Shown here piece by piece: positions 1-7,795 of a DNA stretch of 64,000 bases; position 1 is the first letter of the stretch, and the number at the start of each line of letters is the position of its first letter. Origin of the DNA: Salinicoccus kekensis (GTDB lineage: Bacteria > Bacillota > Bacilli > Staphylococcales > Salinicoccaceae); the NCBI RefSeq assembly GCF_900220995.1, contig NZ_OBQF01000002.1, positions 186,001 to 250,000 of the forward strand. Reading direction: 5' to 3'. A program made the translations under genes and the position numbers. The notes below the pieces were generated by a model. The model ran no database searches, was not told the DNA's origin, and worked only from the letters and a program-made list of their open reading frames with translations.

Positions 1-1371
1 ATAGCGCTGCATGAATGCAAGGACGATGACCATGTACGGGAACAGCGGCGTGATGATGTTCACGGATGAGTCCCCGATACGGTATGCCATCTGCGTGAAC
101 GCCGGATGGTAGCCGAGCTGCATGAACATCGGCACGAATATCGGCGCCTCGATCGCCCACTTGGCCGACCCTGAAGTGATCAGGAAGTTCAGCAGTGACG
201 TGAACAGGATGTATGCGACGATGAGGCCGAAGCCTGTGAATTCGATGTCCTGCAGGAATTCTGCACCGTTGACCGCGATCCATGTTCCAAGGTTGGACCA
301 GTTGAAGTACGCGATGAACTGCGCAATCGCAAATACGAGCACGATATAACCGGCCATATCCTTGATGGATTCCGTCATGTAGTAAGTCATGTCCTTGCCG
401 GACTTGATCTTCCCGGTGACGATACCGAAGGCCAGGCCGATGATGATGAAGAAGATCAGGATGATCGGTACGATGCCGTCTATGAACGGCGACGGTATGA
501 TCGTGCCGTCTTCACCCGTGAGCGGGCTGTCCGGCATCATGAGTACTGCAACGATAACGCCCCAGTACACGAGACCTGCGATGATTGCAGTGATGAAGCC
601 TTTCTTCGCATTCGGAAGCTCTTCCGTGTTCTCACCTTCGATTGCGCCGCCTGTGTATTCACCGAGCCTCGGCTCGACGAATTTGGATGTGATCAATCCG
701 CCGACGATCGTCAGGACGAATACGGAAGCGATGTTGAAGAACCAGTTGTCCACCGGCGTAACCACGAATGACTCGTCGATGATCTGCGCCGCTTCCGTCG
801 AGATGCCGGCAAGGAGTGCGTCAGTCCCCGCGATGAACAGGTTCGCCGTGAACCCGGCACCTGCACCGGCGAAGCCGGCCGCAAGACCCGCAAGCGGATG
901 CCTGCCGATCTTATAGAATACGAGGGCGCCGAGCGGCGGTACGATGACCGCTGCCGCATCCGATGCGATATTGCCGAGGATACCGACAAATACAAGCGTG
1001 TATGTAATCAGGAACGGTGGTGATTTCAAAATCGTCTTGCGGATCGCATAGTCGAGCAACCCGACTTTCTCAGCCAGGCCGATACCGAGCATCATCGCCA
1101 GCACAAGGCCGAGCGGTGCGAATCCTGTGAAGTTCTCAAGCATCGATGTCAGCATGAACTGCAGGCCTTCACCCGACAGGAGGCTCCGGATGTCGAGCTC
1201 CTCCCCTGTACCCGGGTGGATGACCGAGGCGCCCGCCATGCTGAAGATGGCGGACAGGACGATGATGAGGGCTGCAAGCATGACGAACAGTACAAATGGA
1301 TCCGGCAGTTTATTACCGACCCTTTCTATCACGTCGAGCGCTTTTCCAAAAAAGCCTTTCTTCTTTTCCAT
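1..1371 (-). CDS. abgT: AbgT-family p-aminobenzoyl-glutamate transporter (C-terminus cut by window)
   Basis: The gene starts with ATG at 1371 behind an AAAGAGGTGA ribosome binding site and runs open to base 1, giving 457 codons of a family usually a little over 500 residues long. The N-terminus is a short basic segment, MEKKKGFFGKALDVIERVGN, and the rest alternates long hydrophobic spans with polar loops, including stretches rich in Gly, Asn and Asp such as FTANLFIAGTDALLAG. These features are typical of the AbgT/MtrF permeases, which import aminobenzoyl-glutamate or export sulfonamide-like compounds. It lies 35 nt downstream of the AbgB-like hydrolase in the same direction, which argues for import and cleavage of a folate breakdown product. 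The substrate is inferred from the partner gene. Confidence 0.88.
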   Translation of the reverse strand, partial: MEKKKGFFGKALDVIERVGNKLPDPFVLFVMLAALIIVLSAIFSMAGASVIHPGTGEELDIRSLLSGEGLQFMLTSMLENFTGFAPLGLVLAMMLGIGLAEKVGLLDYAIRKTILKSPPFLITYTLVFVGILGNIASDAAAVIVPPLGALVFYKIGRHPLAGLAAGFAGAGAGFTANLFIAGTDALLAGISTEAAQIIDESFVVTPVDNWFFNIASVFVLTIVGGLITSKFVEPRLGEYTGGAIEGENTEELPNAKKGFITAIIAGLVYWGVIVAVLMMPDSPLTGEDGTIIPSPFIDGIVPIILIFFIIIGLAFGIVTGKIKSGKDMTYYMTESIKDMAGYIVLVFAIAQFIAYFNWSNLGTWIAVNGAEFLQDIEFTGFGLIVAYILFTSLLNFLITSGSAKWAIEAPIFVPMFMQLGYHPAFTQMAYRIGDSSVNIITPLFPYMVIVLAFMQRY

Positions 1372-1406
1372 AGGTCACCTCTTTATTCTTATATTGGATT
1401 TTTAAA

Positions 1407-2837
1407 TCATTCGGCGCTCAATGGCGACGGTTTGACCTCTTCAGGTATCGGGTTGATGTATTCGTGTTTCGACCTGAAATCTTCAAACTCCGCTTTGATC
1501 TGCTTCAGTTCCTCCTCGGACTGCAGCAGGCGCAGTCCTGTCTGTGCCATGGCCTGCGCTGCGCGGAGCGTGCCGCGGTGTGCGAAATCGCTCAGCCCCT
1601 GCGATGTCATCTGCCATGAATGCAGTGCCGTGCCGAGTGCTGCAGTGGCTGATGTCAGCTGTGCGGTCGGAACGACCCAGCTCACGTCACCGACATCCGT
1701 CGATCCCGGCAGGAGGCCTGCCTCACCTTTGTATGTGGAGATGGACTCTGCAACATATTTCCCTTCAAAATCCGAGCCGTCGCCCCTGTAGCCGAATGCG
1801 ACCAGCGGGTCGAGGTAGTTCTTCTGCTCCGTCTCAGGGAGCGTCTCCCAGATTTGTTTTGCGAATGATATTTCATCCTCAGTTGCCTTGCCGGCACCGA
1901 CTTCCACGAACTCGTCGTAAAGCAGCGCTTCGAGGCTGCGGTTCGGTACGTAGTTCGAGCAGCCCTTATCAAACTTCACCGTGACTTCCGTCTCGGTCAT
2001 GAGGGCGGCACCTTCAGCGATTTTAACGATGCGTTTGTAGATCTCATCGACCTGGTCCGTACGCGGTGCGCGGATCAGATACAGCACTTCCGCATTCGCC
2101 TGGACGACGTTCGGGGAATAGCCGCCCGTATTCGTCACGGCATAATGCATGCGTGCTTCAGGAATGACATGCTCACGCAGGTAGTTCACGCCCGAGTTCA
2201 TCAGTTCCACCGCATCGAGTGCACTTCTGCCGAGGTGCGGGCTTGATGCCGCATGCGCCGACTTGCCCTTGAACTGGAAGTAGACCTGATAGTTTGCGAG
2301 CGTCGAGTTGCTGATGATCGCGTTGACCGGTGACGGATGCCATGATAATGCAGCGTCCACCCCGTCGAATACGCCCTCGCGCACCATGAAGGTCTTGCCC
2401 GAACCGCCTTCCTCACCCGGACAGCCGAAGAAAGTCACCGTGCCCGGCAGATCGTTTTCCTCAAGGTAGGCCTTCACTGCACATGCCGCAGCAAATGCAC
2501 CCGTACCGAGCAGGTTGTGCCCGCAGCCGTGTCCGATATCACGCTCCATCGGCTGGTAGCTCACTTCCCCCGGCTTCTGGCTCAATCCGGATAATGCATC
2601 GAACTCACCTAAAAATCCAATTTCAGGCGCACCGGAGCCGAAAGTCGCCATGAATGCGGTTTCGATATCTGCAACATTGCGTTCCACCTTAAAGCCCTGC
2701 TTCTCACATTCTGCAGCAAGGTAAGCGGCTGAATCATATTCTTCAAACCGTGTTTCGGGATGATTGAATATGTATGCACTGACCTCTCTGAAATAAGCTT
2801 CGTGTTCCTTAAGATATGCGGATATAAAGTCCTTCAT
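1407..2837 (-). CDS. abgB: M20-family amidohydrolase, AbgB-like p-aminobenzoyl-glutamate hydrolase
   Basis: The 476-residue protein matches the length of AbgB (about 480). It carries the M20 metal-site motif HGCGHN, the acidic segment GFLGEFDAL ahead of it and PGEEGG after it, then the inserted dimerisation domain and a C-terminal catalytic half (GSTDVGDVSW). In the family this enzyme cleaves p-aminobenzoyl-glutamate in the cytoplasm. The frame stays open upstream to 2990, but the start at 2837 is preferred because it has GGGGAGG just ahead and begins with the conserved N-terminal region (MKDFISAYLKEH). The neighbouring AbgT permease supports the substrate. No AbgA partner subunit is present beside it, unlike in E. 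coli; a general aminoacyl-amidase role cannot be excluded. Confidence 0.85.
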   Translation of the reverse strand: MKDFISAYLKEHEAYFREVSAYIFNHPETRFEEYDSAAYLAAECEKQGFKVERNVADIETAFMATFGSGAPEIGFLGEFDALSGLSQKPGEVSYQPMERDIGHGCGHNLLGTGAFAAACAVKAYLEENDLPGTVTFFGCPGEEGGSGKTFMVREGVFDGVDAALSWHPSPVNAIISNSTLANYQVYFQFKGKSAHAASSPHLGRSALDAVELMNSGVNYLREHVIPEARMHYAVTNTGGYSPNVVQANAEVLYLIRAPRTDQVDEIYKRIVKIAEGAALMTETEVTVKFDKGCSNYVPNRSLEALLYDEFVEVGAGKATEDEISFAKQIWETLPETEQKNYLDPLVAFGYRGDGSDFEGKYVAESISTYKGEAGLLPGSTDVGDVSWVVPTAQLTSATAALGTALHSWQMTSQGLSDFAHRGTLRAAQAMAQTGLRLLQSEEELKQIKAEFEDFRSKHEYINPIPEEVKPSPLSAE

Positions 2838-2961
2838 GGACCTCCCCCCCCTAATAATCTGAATAGTCTGATATACAGTATAAGGCTTTTCGGGTATGAA
2901 ATGCCATACTTTGCTTTGAATTTCTCCTGATTTTGAACAGGTATAAAAAGCTCCACGATAG

Positions 2962-2990
2962 ATTAAACCATCTCTCTCTTCCACTGTCAA
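2962..2990 (-). promoter_or_regulatory. Sigma-A promoter of abgB-abgT
   Basis: On the minus strand a perfect -35 TTGACA (2990-2985) is followed by a 17-nt spacer and -10 TTTAAT (2967-2962). The predicted start lies near 2955, giving a leader of about 118 nt before abgB. The leader contains a short hairpin (GTATGGCATTTCATAC) but no riboswitch class that I recognise. Confidence 0.75.
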
Positions 2991-3020
2991 TAGAATTTTC
3001 AGTCATCCGTTCAATTAATC

Positions 3021-3070
3021 TTGTCATTATGACAATTAAATTAGTCAAAATGAAAAGTTTATGCTACAAT
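3021..3070 (+). promoter_or_regulatory. Promoter with paired operator for the XRE gene
   Basis: A perfect 15-nt palindrome, TTGTCATTATGACAA, occupies 3021-3035. A second copy matching at 11 of 15 positions (TAGTCAAAATGAAAA) occupies 3042-3056, exactly 21 nt on, or two helical turns. The second copy overlaps a weak -35 (TAGTCA, 3042-3047), which is 17 nt from the -10 TACAAT (3065-3070). This arrangement suits autorepression by the XRE protein encoded just downstream. The protein-site link is inferred. Confidence 0.65.
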
Positions 3071-3103
3071 CTGAGTGAATATAAAAGCAAAGGGTGATTG
3101 AGC

Positions 3104-3307
3104 ATGAAAACCAGGTTGAAGGAGCTCCGGGCACGTGAGCGGCTGAACCAGACGGAACTTGCCAAACGCGCCAAAGTTTCAAGGCAGACCATCAGTTTGA
3201 TCGAGCGCGAGGAATATGTCCCCTCGCTGCTCATCGCCAAACGCCTGTCCAGGATATTTGAGGAGCCGATTGAGGAGATTTTTATTTTCGAAGAGGAGGA
3301 GTTATAG
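3104..3307 (+). CDS. XRE-family helix-turn-helix regulator (67 aa)
   Basis: This is a minimal Cro/CI-type DNA-binding protein consisting of one HTH_3 domain (LNQTELAKRAKVSRQTISLI) and a short acidic tail ending EEEEL. Small regulators of this kind in Firmicutes usually repress their own operon. ATG at 3104 is preferred to the in-frame TTG at 3098 because AAAGGGTGA ends six bases ahead of it. The stop codon directly abuts the start of the downstream membrane protein gene, so the two are translationally linked. Such HTH plus DUF3169 pairs are common in Bacilli. The target is probably its own promoter, which has a paired palindrome. Confidence 0.88.
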   Translation: MKTRLKELRARERLNQTELAKRAKVSRQTISLIEREEYVPSLLIAKRLSRIFEEPIEEIFIFEEEEL

Positions 3308-3997
3308 ATGAAACGTATTTTAAGGATTTTGATGTATCTTGTTTTAGGGTTTTTCACCGGGCTTGTAATCAGCATGCTTGCTTCCAGGAATGATGAGATT
3401 GATATGGCGGGGATTTATCAGGTGACGGGGGTTGTGCTGCTTTTAATTGCGGTCATCCTGATTTTTGTGAGCGTCTATCTGCACAGGCAGCTCAATACGG
3501 TCTCAAAAGATTATACGAAATATATGGATATGGATTCCTACGATGTTTACCGCTACAACAAATTCAACGACATCCAGGTCGTGGACACCCTGATGATGAT
3601 TCTGGCTTTAGTCTCGGTTGGAATATTCGTCATACTTGAGTCGCACTTCCTGCTGACCCTCATCGCGGTGATCGCTTTCCTCGTGACCCTCTGGCTTACC
3701 ATCACGCACACCGGCCTAGTCGGGCGTCTTTATCCGGATAGGAAGCTGCCGAAGCCCGGTGATAAGAAATATGCTGAGAAATTGCTTGCAGCGAGTGACG
3801 AAGGTGAACGCCACATCATGTTGAACGGTTTATACAAAACTCATGGCCTGATCCAGGTCGGTCTGATGATCGGTATTATATTGATGATATTCTACTCCCT
3901 CCTCACCGGGGAATCACAGATATTTTCAATCATTGTCGCCGGCGTGCTGCTGATTTTAGCGCAATTGAAATATTCCATGGAAATCCGGGAGAAATAA
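3308..3997 (+). CDS. DUF3169-like integral membrane protein
   Basis: The 229-residue protein has six apparent transmembrane spans in three pairs: two near the N-terminus (about residues 5-25 and 38-58), two near 90-130 and two at the C-terminus (about 175-225). A soluble stretch holding GLVGRLYPDRKLPKPGDKKY separates the last two pairs. This layout fits the DUF3169 family, whose function is unknown. It directly follows the XRE gene with no intervening base, so it is the regulated partner of that repressor. The family assignment rests on layout and on the HTH neighbour; a role in envelope stress or peptide sensing would be a guess. Confidence 0.7.
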   Translation: MKRILRILMYLVLGFFTGLVISMLASRNDEIDMAGIYQVTGVVLLLIAVILIFVSVYLHRQLNTVSKDYTKYMDMDSYDVYRYNKFNDIQVVDTLMMILALVSVGIFVILESHFLLTLIAVIAFLVTLWLTITHTGLVGRLYPDRKLPKPGDKKYAEKLLAASDEGERHIMLNGLYKTHGLIQVGLMIGIILMIFYSLLTGESQIFSIIVAGVLLILAQLKYSMEIREK

Positions 3998-4007
3998 AGT
4001 GCTCCGG

Positions 4008-4360
4008 CTGCTTACTCAGGACTGGATATCATCGCGAATGAGCAGGGATAACAAAAGTCTGCTCATTCAGGCCCGAATGTCATCACCAATGAGCAGGGAT
4101 AACACAATTCTGCTTATTTAGGTCTGAATGTCATCACGAATGAGCAGGGATAACGAAATTCTGCTCATTCAGGTCTGAATATCATCACGGATGAGCAGGG
4201 ACAACACAATTCTGCTCATTCAAGACTGAATATCATCACGGATGAGCAGGGATAACGAAATTCTGCTTACTCAGGTCTGAATATCAACGCGAGTGAGCAG
4301 GGAAACAGGAAAGCTGCTCATTCAAGACTGAATGTCATCACGGATGAGCAGGGACAACAC
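4008..4360. repeat. Array A1: seven 51-nt inverted-arm units, family A
   Basis: The GAGCAG arm recurs with its AGCAG at 4041, 4092, 4143, 4194, 4245, 4296 and 4347, so every step is exactly 51 nt. Each unit is an 11-nt arm (CTGCTCATTCA or variant), a linker of about 16 nt, an inverted arm (CGAATGAGCAG or CGGATGAGCAG) and a spacer of about 13 nt. Units differ by substitutions only. The array lies between the stop of the DUF3169 gene and the hairpin terminator before the convergent oxidoreductase gene. The reading frames that cross it are by-products of a period divisible by three. Confidence 0.95.
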
Positions 4361-4363
4361 AAA

Positions 4364-4404
4364 ACAGGCGGCTCACCCCATATCGGGTGCAGCCGCCTGT
4401 CTTT
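4364..4404. terminator. Bidirectional hairpin terminator
   Basis: The stem ACAGGCGGCT/AGCCGCCTGT encloses a secondary stem-loop and is followed by T-rich tails on both strands. It serves the minus-strand oxidoreductase gene that ends at 4414 and can also stop plus-strand read-through from the array side. Confidence 0.8.
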
Positions 4405-4413
4405 ATTCCATAA

Positions 4414-5403
4414 TTACATCGTAAATGCAATCTTGCCCATCATGCCTGCCTTGTCCAGCCTTTCGAATGCCGCTTCGTATTCGTCCAGCGGATAGCTCTT
4501 GTCCATGACCGGCTTGATATCGTGTTTCTCGATGAATTCGAGCATCTCTTCAAGCTCCTCGGTGCTCGCCATCGTCGAGCCGAGCAGGTTGTACTGCCCG
4601 TAGAAGAATTTGCGGAGGTTGAAGTCGACCGTATCCCCTGCGGATGCGCCGAAGGCAACGAGTGTGCCGCCCTTCTTCAGCTGATCGACCGACTTGTTGA
4701 AAGTCACGGCGCCGACGCTCTCAATCACGATATCAACCTTCTCGCCGTCCAAAGCTTCGTCCCAGTCGCCTTCACTGTCGATCGCCTTGTCCGCGCCGAG
4801 CTCAAGTGCGGCCTCGCGCTTCTCTTCCGAACGTGAAGTCACGTATACTTTCGCACCTGCCGCTTTTGCGAACTCAAGCAGGAACGTACCCGCACCGCCT
4901 GTCGCACCCGGGATCAGCACCGTCATGCCGCTTTCGACTTTCGCCCTCGTGAAGAGTGCGCGGTATGCCGTCATCGCCGACAGCGCAAGCACGCCCGCTT
5001 CTTCCCAGTTCAAGTGGCCGGGTTTCGGCAGGACGTTCTCCGCAGGCAGCACGATGAATTCCGCAAATGTGCCGTTGAACGGAAAACCGACGATTTCAAA
5101 TCCTTCCGGCGGTGCCGCGTCATTTTTACGCCAGCCTAAAGCCGGGTTGATGATCACTTCATCGCCCACTTTGACGTCACTCACACCGCTGCCGACTTCT
5201 TCGATCACGCCTGCGCCGTCAGAACCGAGCACAAGTGCCGGATCGTCCTCTGCATGCCTGCCTGGAATGAACAGGTCACGGTGGTTCAGTCCCGCCGTCT
5301 TCAGCCTGACCTTTACATCGCCTTCGCCCATTTCATCAATTTCAACCTCGCCATATTTCACGCCTTCCAAACTCTGCTTGCCCTGATGATATACTGCTTT
5401 CAT
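4414..5403 (-). CDS. Zinc-free MDR-family quinone oxidoreductase / alcohol dehydrogenase-like protein
   Basis: The 329-residue medium-chain dehydrogenase/reductase has an N-terminal GroES-like domain (GLNHRDLFIPGRH, then GSDGAGVIEEVGSGV) and a Rossmann domain with the nucleotide loop IPGATGGAGTFLLEFAK followed by VYVTSRSEEKR, a pattern typical of NADPH-preferring quinone or enone reductases. The structural-zinc cysteine cluster of true alcohol dehydrogenases is absent. It is preceded by GGAGGATTATTTC ahead of the ATG. The likely role is reduction of quinones or alpha,beta-unsaturated carbonyls in the cytosol; the physiological substrate cannot be read from sequence. It runs in the same direction as the small unknown gene upstream. 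Confidence 0.85.
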   Translation of the reverse strand: MKAVYHQGKQSLEGVKYGEVEIDEMGEGDVKVRLKTAGLNHRDLFIPGRHAEDDPALVLGSDGAGVIEEVGSGVSDVKVGDEVIINPALGWRKNDAAPPEGFEIVGFPFNGTFAEFIVLPAENVLPKPGHLNWEEAGVLALSAMTAYRALFTRAKVESGMTVLIPGATGGAGTFLLEFAKAAGAKVYVTSRSEEKREAALELGADKAIDSEGDWDEALDGEKVDIVIESVGAVTFNKSVDQLKKGGTLVAFGASAGDTVDFNLRKFFYGQYNLLGSTMASTEELEEMLEFIEKHDIKPVMDKSYPLDEYEAAFERLDKAGMMGKIAFTM

Positions 5404-5426
5404 GAAATAATCCTCCTAGAAATCAA

Positions 5427-5834
5427 TTATTTTACAGGTTGTACTTTGTAACTGCCGTCTTCTCCATTCATCTGCCAGTTCGGTGACAATGCTTTCTTCA
5501 ATTCAACTGCCTGCCCTTCATCCAGCTTGAGGCCGGATAAAGTGAACTCATCAACATGATAGTCCTCTTCCGCCAGTTTACCAAACTTCAGCTTGATCAG
5601 GTTCTTCAGACCATTGAAAGTCAGAAATTTCACCTGATAGCCGTCTTCCAATAAAGTCCTGAGGCCGACGGACTCCTCCATATCAATCAGTAAGGTGAAA
5701 TCCAGATTCTCCTTCACTTTCTTGAACTCATCAATATCCTTATCCTTCACCTTCGACAGGATCTCTTCATTCGTGTAGCCGTAACTCCGCAAATTTTCAA
5801 TCGCATATGCATCCATCAACGTAATCGAATTCAT
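5427..5834 (-). CDS. Uncharacterised 135-aa cytosolic protein
   Basis: No family is recognised. The protein opens with a short helical segment (ITLMDAYAIENLRSYGYT) whose spacing resembles repeats found in bacterial anti-sigma or adhesion-associated proteins (L..YGYTNEEI), then has mixed alpha/beta sequence ending with KVQPVK. There is no signal peptide or membrane span. The start at 5834 has GGGAGGAAC ahead and is preferred to the in-frame ATG at 5855. It stands between the oxidoreductase and the TetR gene on the same strand, with a 42-nt gap from TetR. Function unknown. Confidence 0.7.
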   Translation of the reverse strand: MNSITLMDAYAIENLRSYGYTNEEILSKVKDKDIDEFKKVKENLDFTLLIDMEESVGLRTLLEDGYQVKFLTFNGLKNLIKLKFGKLAEEDYHVDEFTLSGLKLDEGQAVELKKALSPNWQMNGEDGSYKVQPVK

Positions 5835-5876
5835 CTTGTTCCTCCCTAATGACATGTTGAGTCCATTATACCTGAT

Positions 5877-6458
5877 TTAAGCTTTTATGCCCCGGTAAAA
5901 AACCTGCCAGGCATCCCTGCCGCTTTTTTGTATATATTCAGCATCATACAGCCCCTGCATCGAATCGATCCCGCCGAGGAGCAGGAAATATGCCTCATAT
6001 ACCTGCCGGGCGGAAAGCCTGGGATCTATCGCACCTTCCCTCTTGCCATCCTCGACCACACCGCTGAATATTTCAAACTGTATATCTTCGGCTTCCCGGT
6101 ATTTTCCGGCTATATATTCTTCCAGACCGGGCGGCTGGAATTTTATAAAACGGTAATAAAAATCGTTCGAGCTGTCCGGTTCCCCGGCCTCCGGGAGATG
6201 CGCCATGTAGAGGGCGGAGAGCTTCCCGAGTGCCGATTGGTTTTCTTTTTCCAAAATGTCCGTGACGAACGCGATGTAGTCAGTGAATTCCGCCTCAAGG
6301 ACGCCTTTGAAGATCGCTTCCTTGCTGCTGTAGTGGGCATAGAGCGATGGTTTCTTGATGCCGACCGCCTCTGCGATCATCGCCATGGTCGTGCCCGCAT
6401 AGCCGTGTGCTGCAAATTGTATTTTGCCCGTCCTTAAAATCTTCTCTTTCGTATTCAA
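5877..6458 (-). CDS. TetR/AcrR-family transcriptional regulator
   Basis: The N-terminal 50 residues form a TetR DNA-binding domain (GYAGTTMAMIAEAVGIKKPS, then LYAHYSSKEAIFKGVL), followed by an all-helical ligand-binding region. The best start is TTG at 6458, because AAGGAG sits eight bases ahead of it; the frame extends to a GTG at 6467, but that codon overlaps the Shine-Dalgarno sequence. That AAGGAG overlaps the stop codon of the upstream MFS gene, so the regulator is translated after its transporter as the second gene of an operon. The operon promoter carries a CTAACG-AA-CGTTAG palindrome, a plausible operator for this protein. Confidence 0.9.
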   Translation of the reverse strand: MNTKEKILRTGKIQFAAHGYAGTTMAMIAEAVGIKKPSLYAHYSSKEAIFKGVLEAEFTDYIAFVTDILEKENQSALGKLSALYMAHLPEAGEPDSSNDFYYRFIKFQPPGLEEYIAGKYREAEDIQFEIFSGVVEDGKREGAIDPRLSARQVYEAYFLLLGGIDSMQGLYDAEYIQKSGRDAWQVFYRGIKA

Positions 6459-6470
6459 AATCCCCACTCC

Positions 6471-7688
6471 TTAAGTTTCAAGTTTCTGGAAGCCTTTGGC
6501 CTTCCAAAGTATGATGAGGCCGATGATCAGGCCGATCACGCCGAAACCGAGCAGCACGGACTGGATGGAGATGCCGGCGGATGTCATGATGCCGACGATC
6601 GCATAGGCGATCGGGTCAAAGCCGTTCATGGCAAGGAATATCAGGCTCATGACCCGACCCATCATCCTGTTTTCCGTAATCTGCTGGGCGGCGGTGAAGA
6701 ACGGGATGAAGACCGACGCCATGGCGAGTCCGATCAGGAACAGCAGGACCGGGAGCACCGTGAGGCTCTCGATGAAGCTGAATATGATGTAGAGGACGAG
6801 CGTGGCAAGCAGTCCGTAAAGTGCCATCCGCCCTTTGCGCCTGATATAGTAATTGCCGAGCACGACCGTGCCGACCAGCAGGCCGAGGGAGAGGCTCATC
6901 TCCATGATGCTCAAGTTGATCGGCGTGCCGCCGTACAGGTCGGTCAGGATCGGCACCGCGATATGCAGTGTGCCGAACACAAAGAAGTTCAGGCTCACCA
7001 GCACGATGATGCCGATTTTCAGGAAGTTTGACTGCCTCACATAATTGAAGCCTTCGCTGAAATTCTGCATCGGCGTCTGTTTGATGGTGTTCTCCACCGG
7101 TCCTTCTCTGATCAGCGGCGGGAATACGAAGATGGCGGAGAGTGCGACAAGTATGAATGCCGTAAAGAAGCTCAGAGTGACGGAGCCGAACTCCATGATC
7201 AGCCCGGCAAGCACCGGGCCGATCAGGAATGAGATCTGGTCCACACCCTGGAAATAGGCATTCGCCTTCTGAAGCTGGGGCCGCTCCACGATCTTCGGTA
7301 TCAGCGAAGTGCTCGCCGGCCCGAAGAACGCATCAAGCATGCCGAAGAGCCCCGAGAACAACAAGAACCATCCGAGTGTCATGAAGTCGGTGAAGATGAA
7401 GAGCGTGATCAGGGCGAGCAGCACAGCCTGTGCGATGTTCGTCCCGAACATGATCGTCGACTTCTTATAGTTGTCTGCAAGCACCCCGCCGTAGATCATC
7501 ATCACAAGCCGCGGCACGGTGCTTACGATCAGCACAAGCCCGAGCATTTCCGGCATGCCGAGCGTCCGGATGACATACCACGACGTGGTGGTCAGGAACA
7601 TACTGAAGCCCGTCACCGCAAATATCCCGGCAAGGAGCAGCAGCATGAATGTCCTGTTTTTGAATATGGATGTATTTTCCTGATTCAT
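6471..7688 (-). CDS. Major facilitator superfamily transporter (405 aa, TetR-linked)
   Basis: About twelve hydrophobic spans are present, with the MFS loop motif between spans 2 and 3 seen as GGVLADNYKKS. The protein resembles the MFS_3 / enterobactin-exporter-like drug efflux group. It is the first gene of an operon with the TetR regulator, under a promoter whose start region is covered by a palindromic operator. That arrangement is the usual one for an inducible efflux pump. Translation starts at ATG 7688 behind GAAGAGG. The substrate is unknown. Confidence 0.85.
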   Translation of the reverse strand: MNQENTSIFKNRTFMLLLLAGIFAVTGFSMFLTTTSWYVIRTLGMPEMLGLVLIVSTVPRLVMMIYGGVLADNYKKSTIMFGTNIAQAVLLALITLFIFTDFMTLGWFLLFSGLFGMLDAFFGPASTSLIPKIVERPQLQKANAYFQGVDQISFLIGPVLAGLIMEFGSVTLSFFTAFILVALSAIFVFPPLIREGPVENTIKQTPMQNFSEGFNYVRQSNFLKIGIIVLVSLNFFVFGTLHIAVPILTDLYGGTPINLSIMEMSLSLGLLVGTVVLGNYYIRRKGRMALYGLLATLVLYIIFSFIESLTVLPVLLFLIGLAMASVFIPFFTAAQQITENRMMGRVMSLIFLAMNGFDPIAYAIVGIMTSAGISIQSVLLGFGVIGLIIGLIILWKAKGFQKLET

Positions 7689-7710
7689 GATTTATACCTC
7701 TTCACTTTTA

Positions 7711-7755
7711 CTAACGAACGTTAGGTAGTATAGCACGGCCTGTAACCTGCAGCAA
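7711..7755 (-). promoter_or_regulatory. Promoter and TetR-type operator of the MFS-tetR operon
   Basis: On the minus strand -35 TTGCTG (7755-7750), a 17-nt spacer and -10 TATACT (7732-7727) form a good sigma-A promoter. The palindrome CTAACGAACGTTAG (7711-7724; six-base arms around AA) begins two bases after the -10 and covers the predicted start site. Its size and place fit a TetR operator; binding by the co-transcribed TetR protein is inferred. Confidence 0.75.
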
Positions 7756-7756
7756 T

Positions 7757-7785
7757 AAAAAAATCCTTCCCCGAAAGGAAGGATT
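7757..7785 (-). terminator. Terminator of the DHA2 transporter gene
   Basis: On the minus strand the stem AATCCTTCC/GGAAGGATT is followed directly by a run of seven T. It ends two bases before the -35 box of the next operon, so transcription is separated within a very short interval. Confidence 0.85.
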
Positions 7786-7795
7786 ATGAATCTCT

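Noticed and set aside
2838-2990. Extended N-terminus of AbgB (start at 2990)
   Set aside because: The extension is within the promoter and leader, has no ribosome site, and adds residues not found in M20 enzymes.
4008-4360. CRISPR array
   Set aside because: Units recur at fixed distance but the intervals between arms are themselves conserved, not unique spacers, and there are no cas genes in the window.
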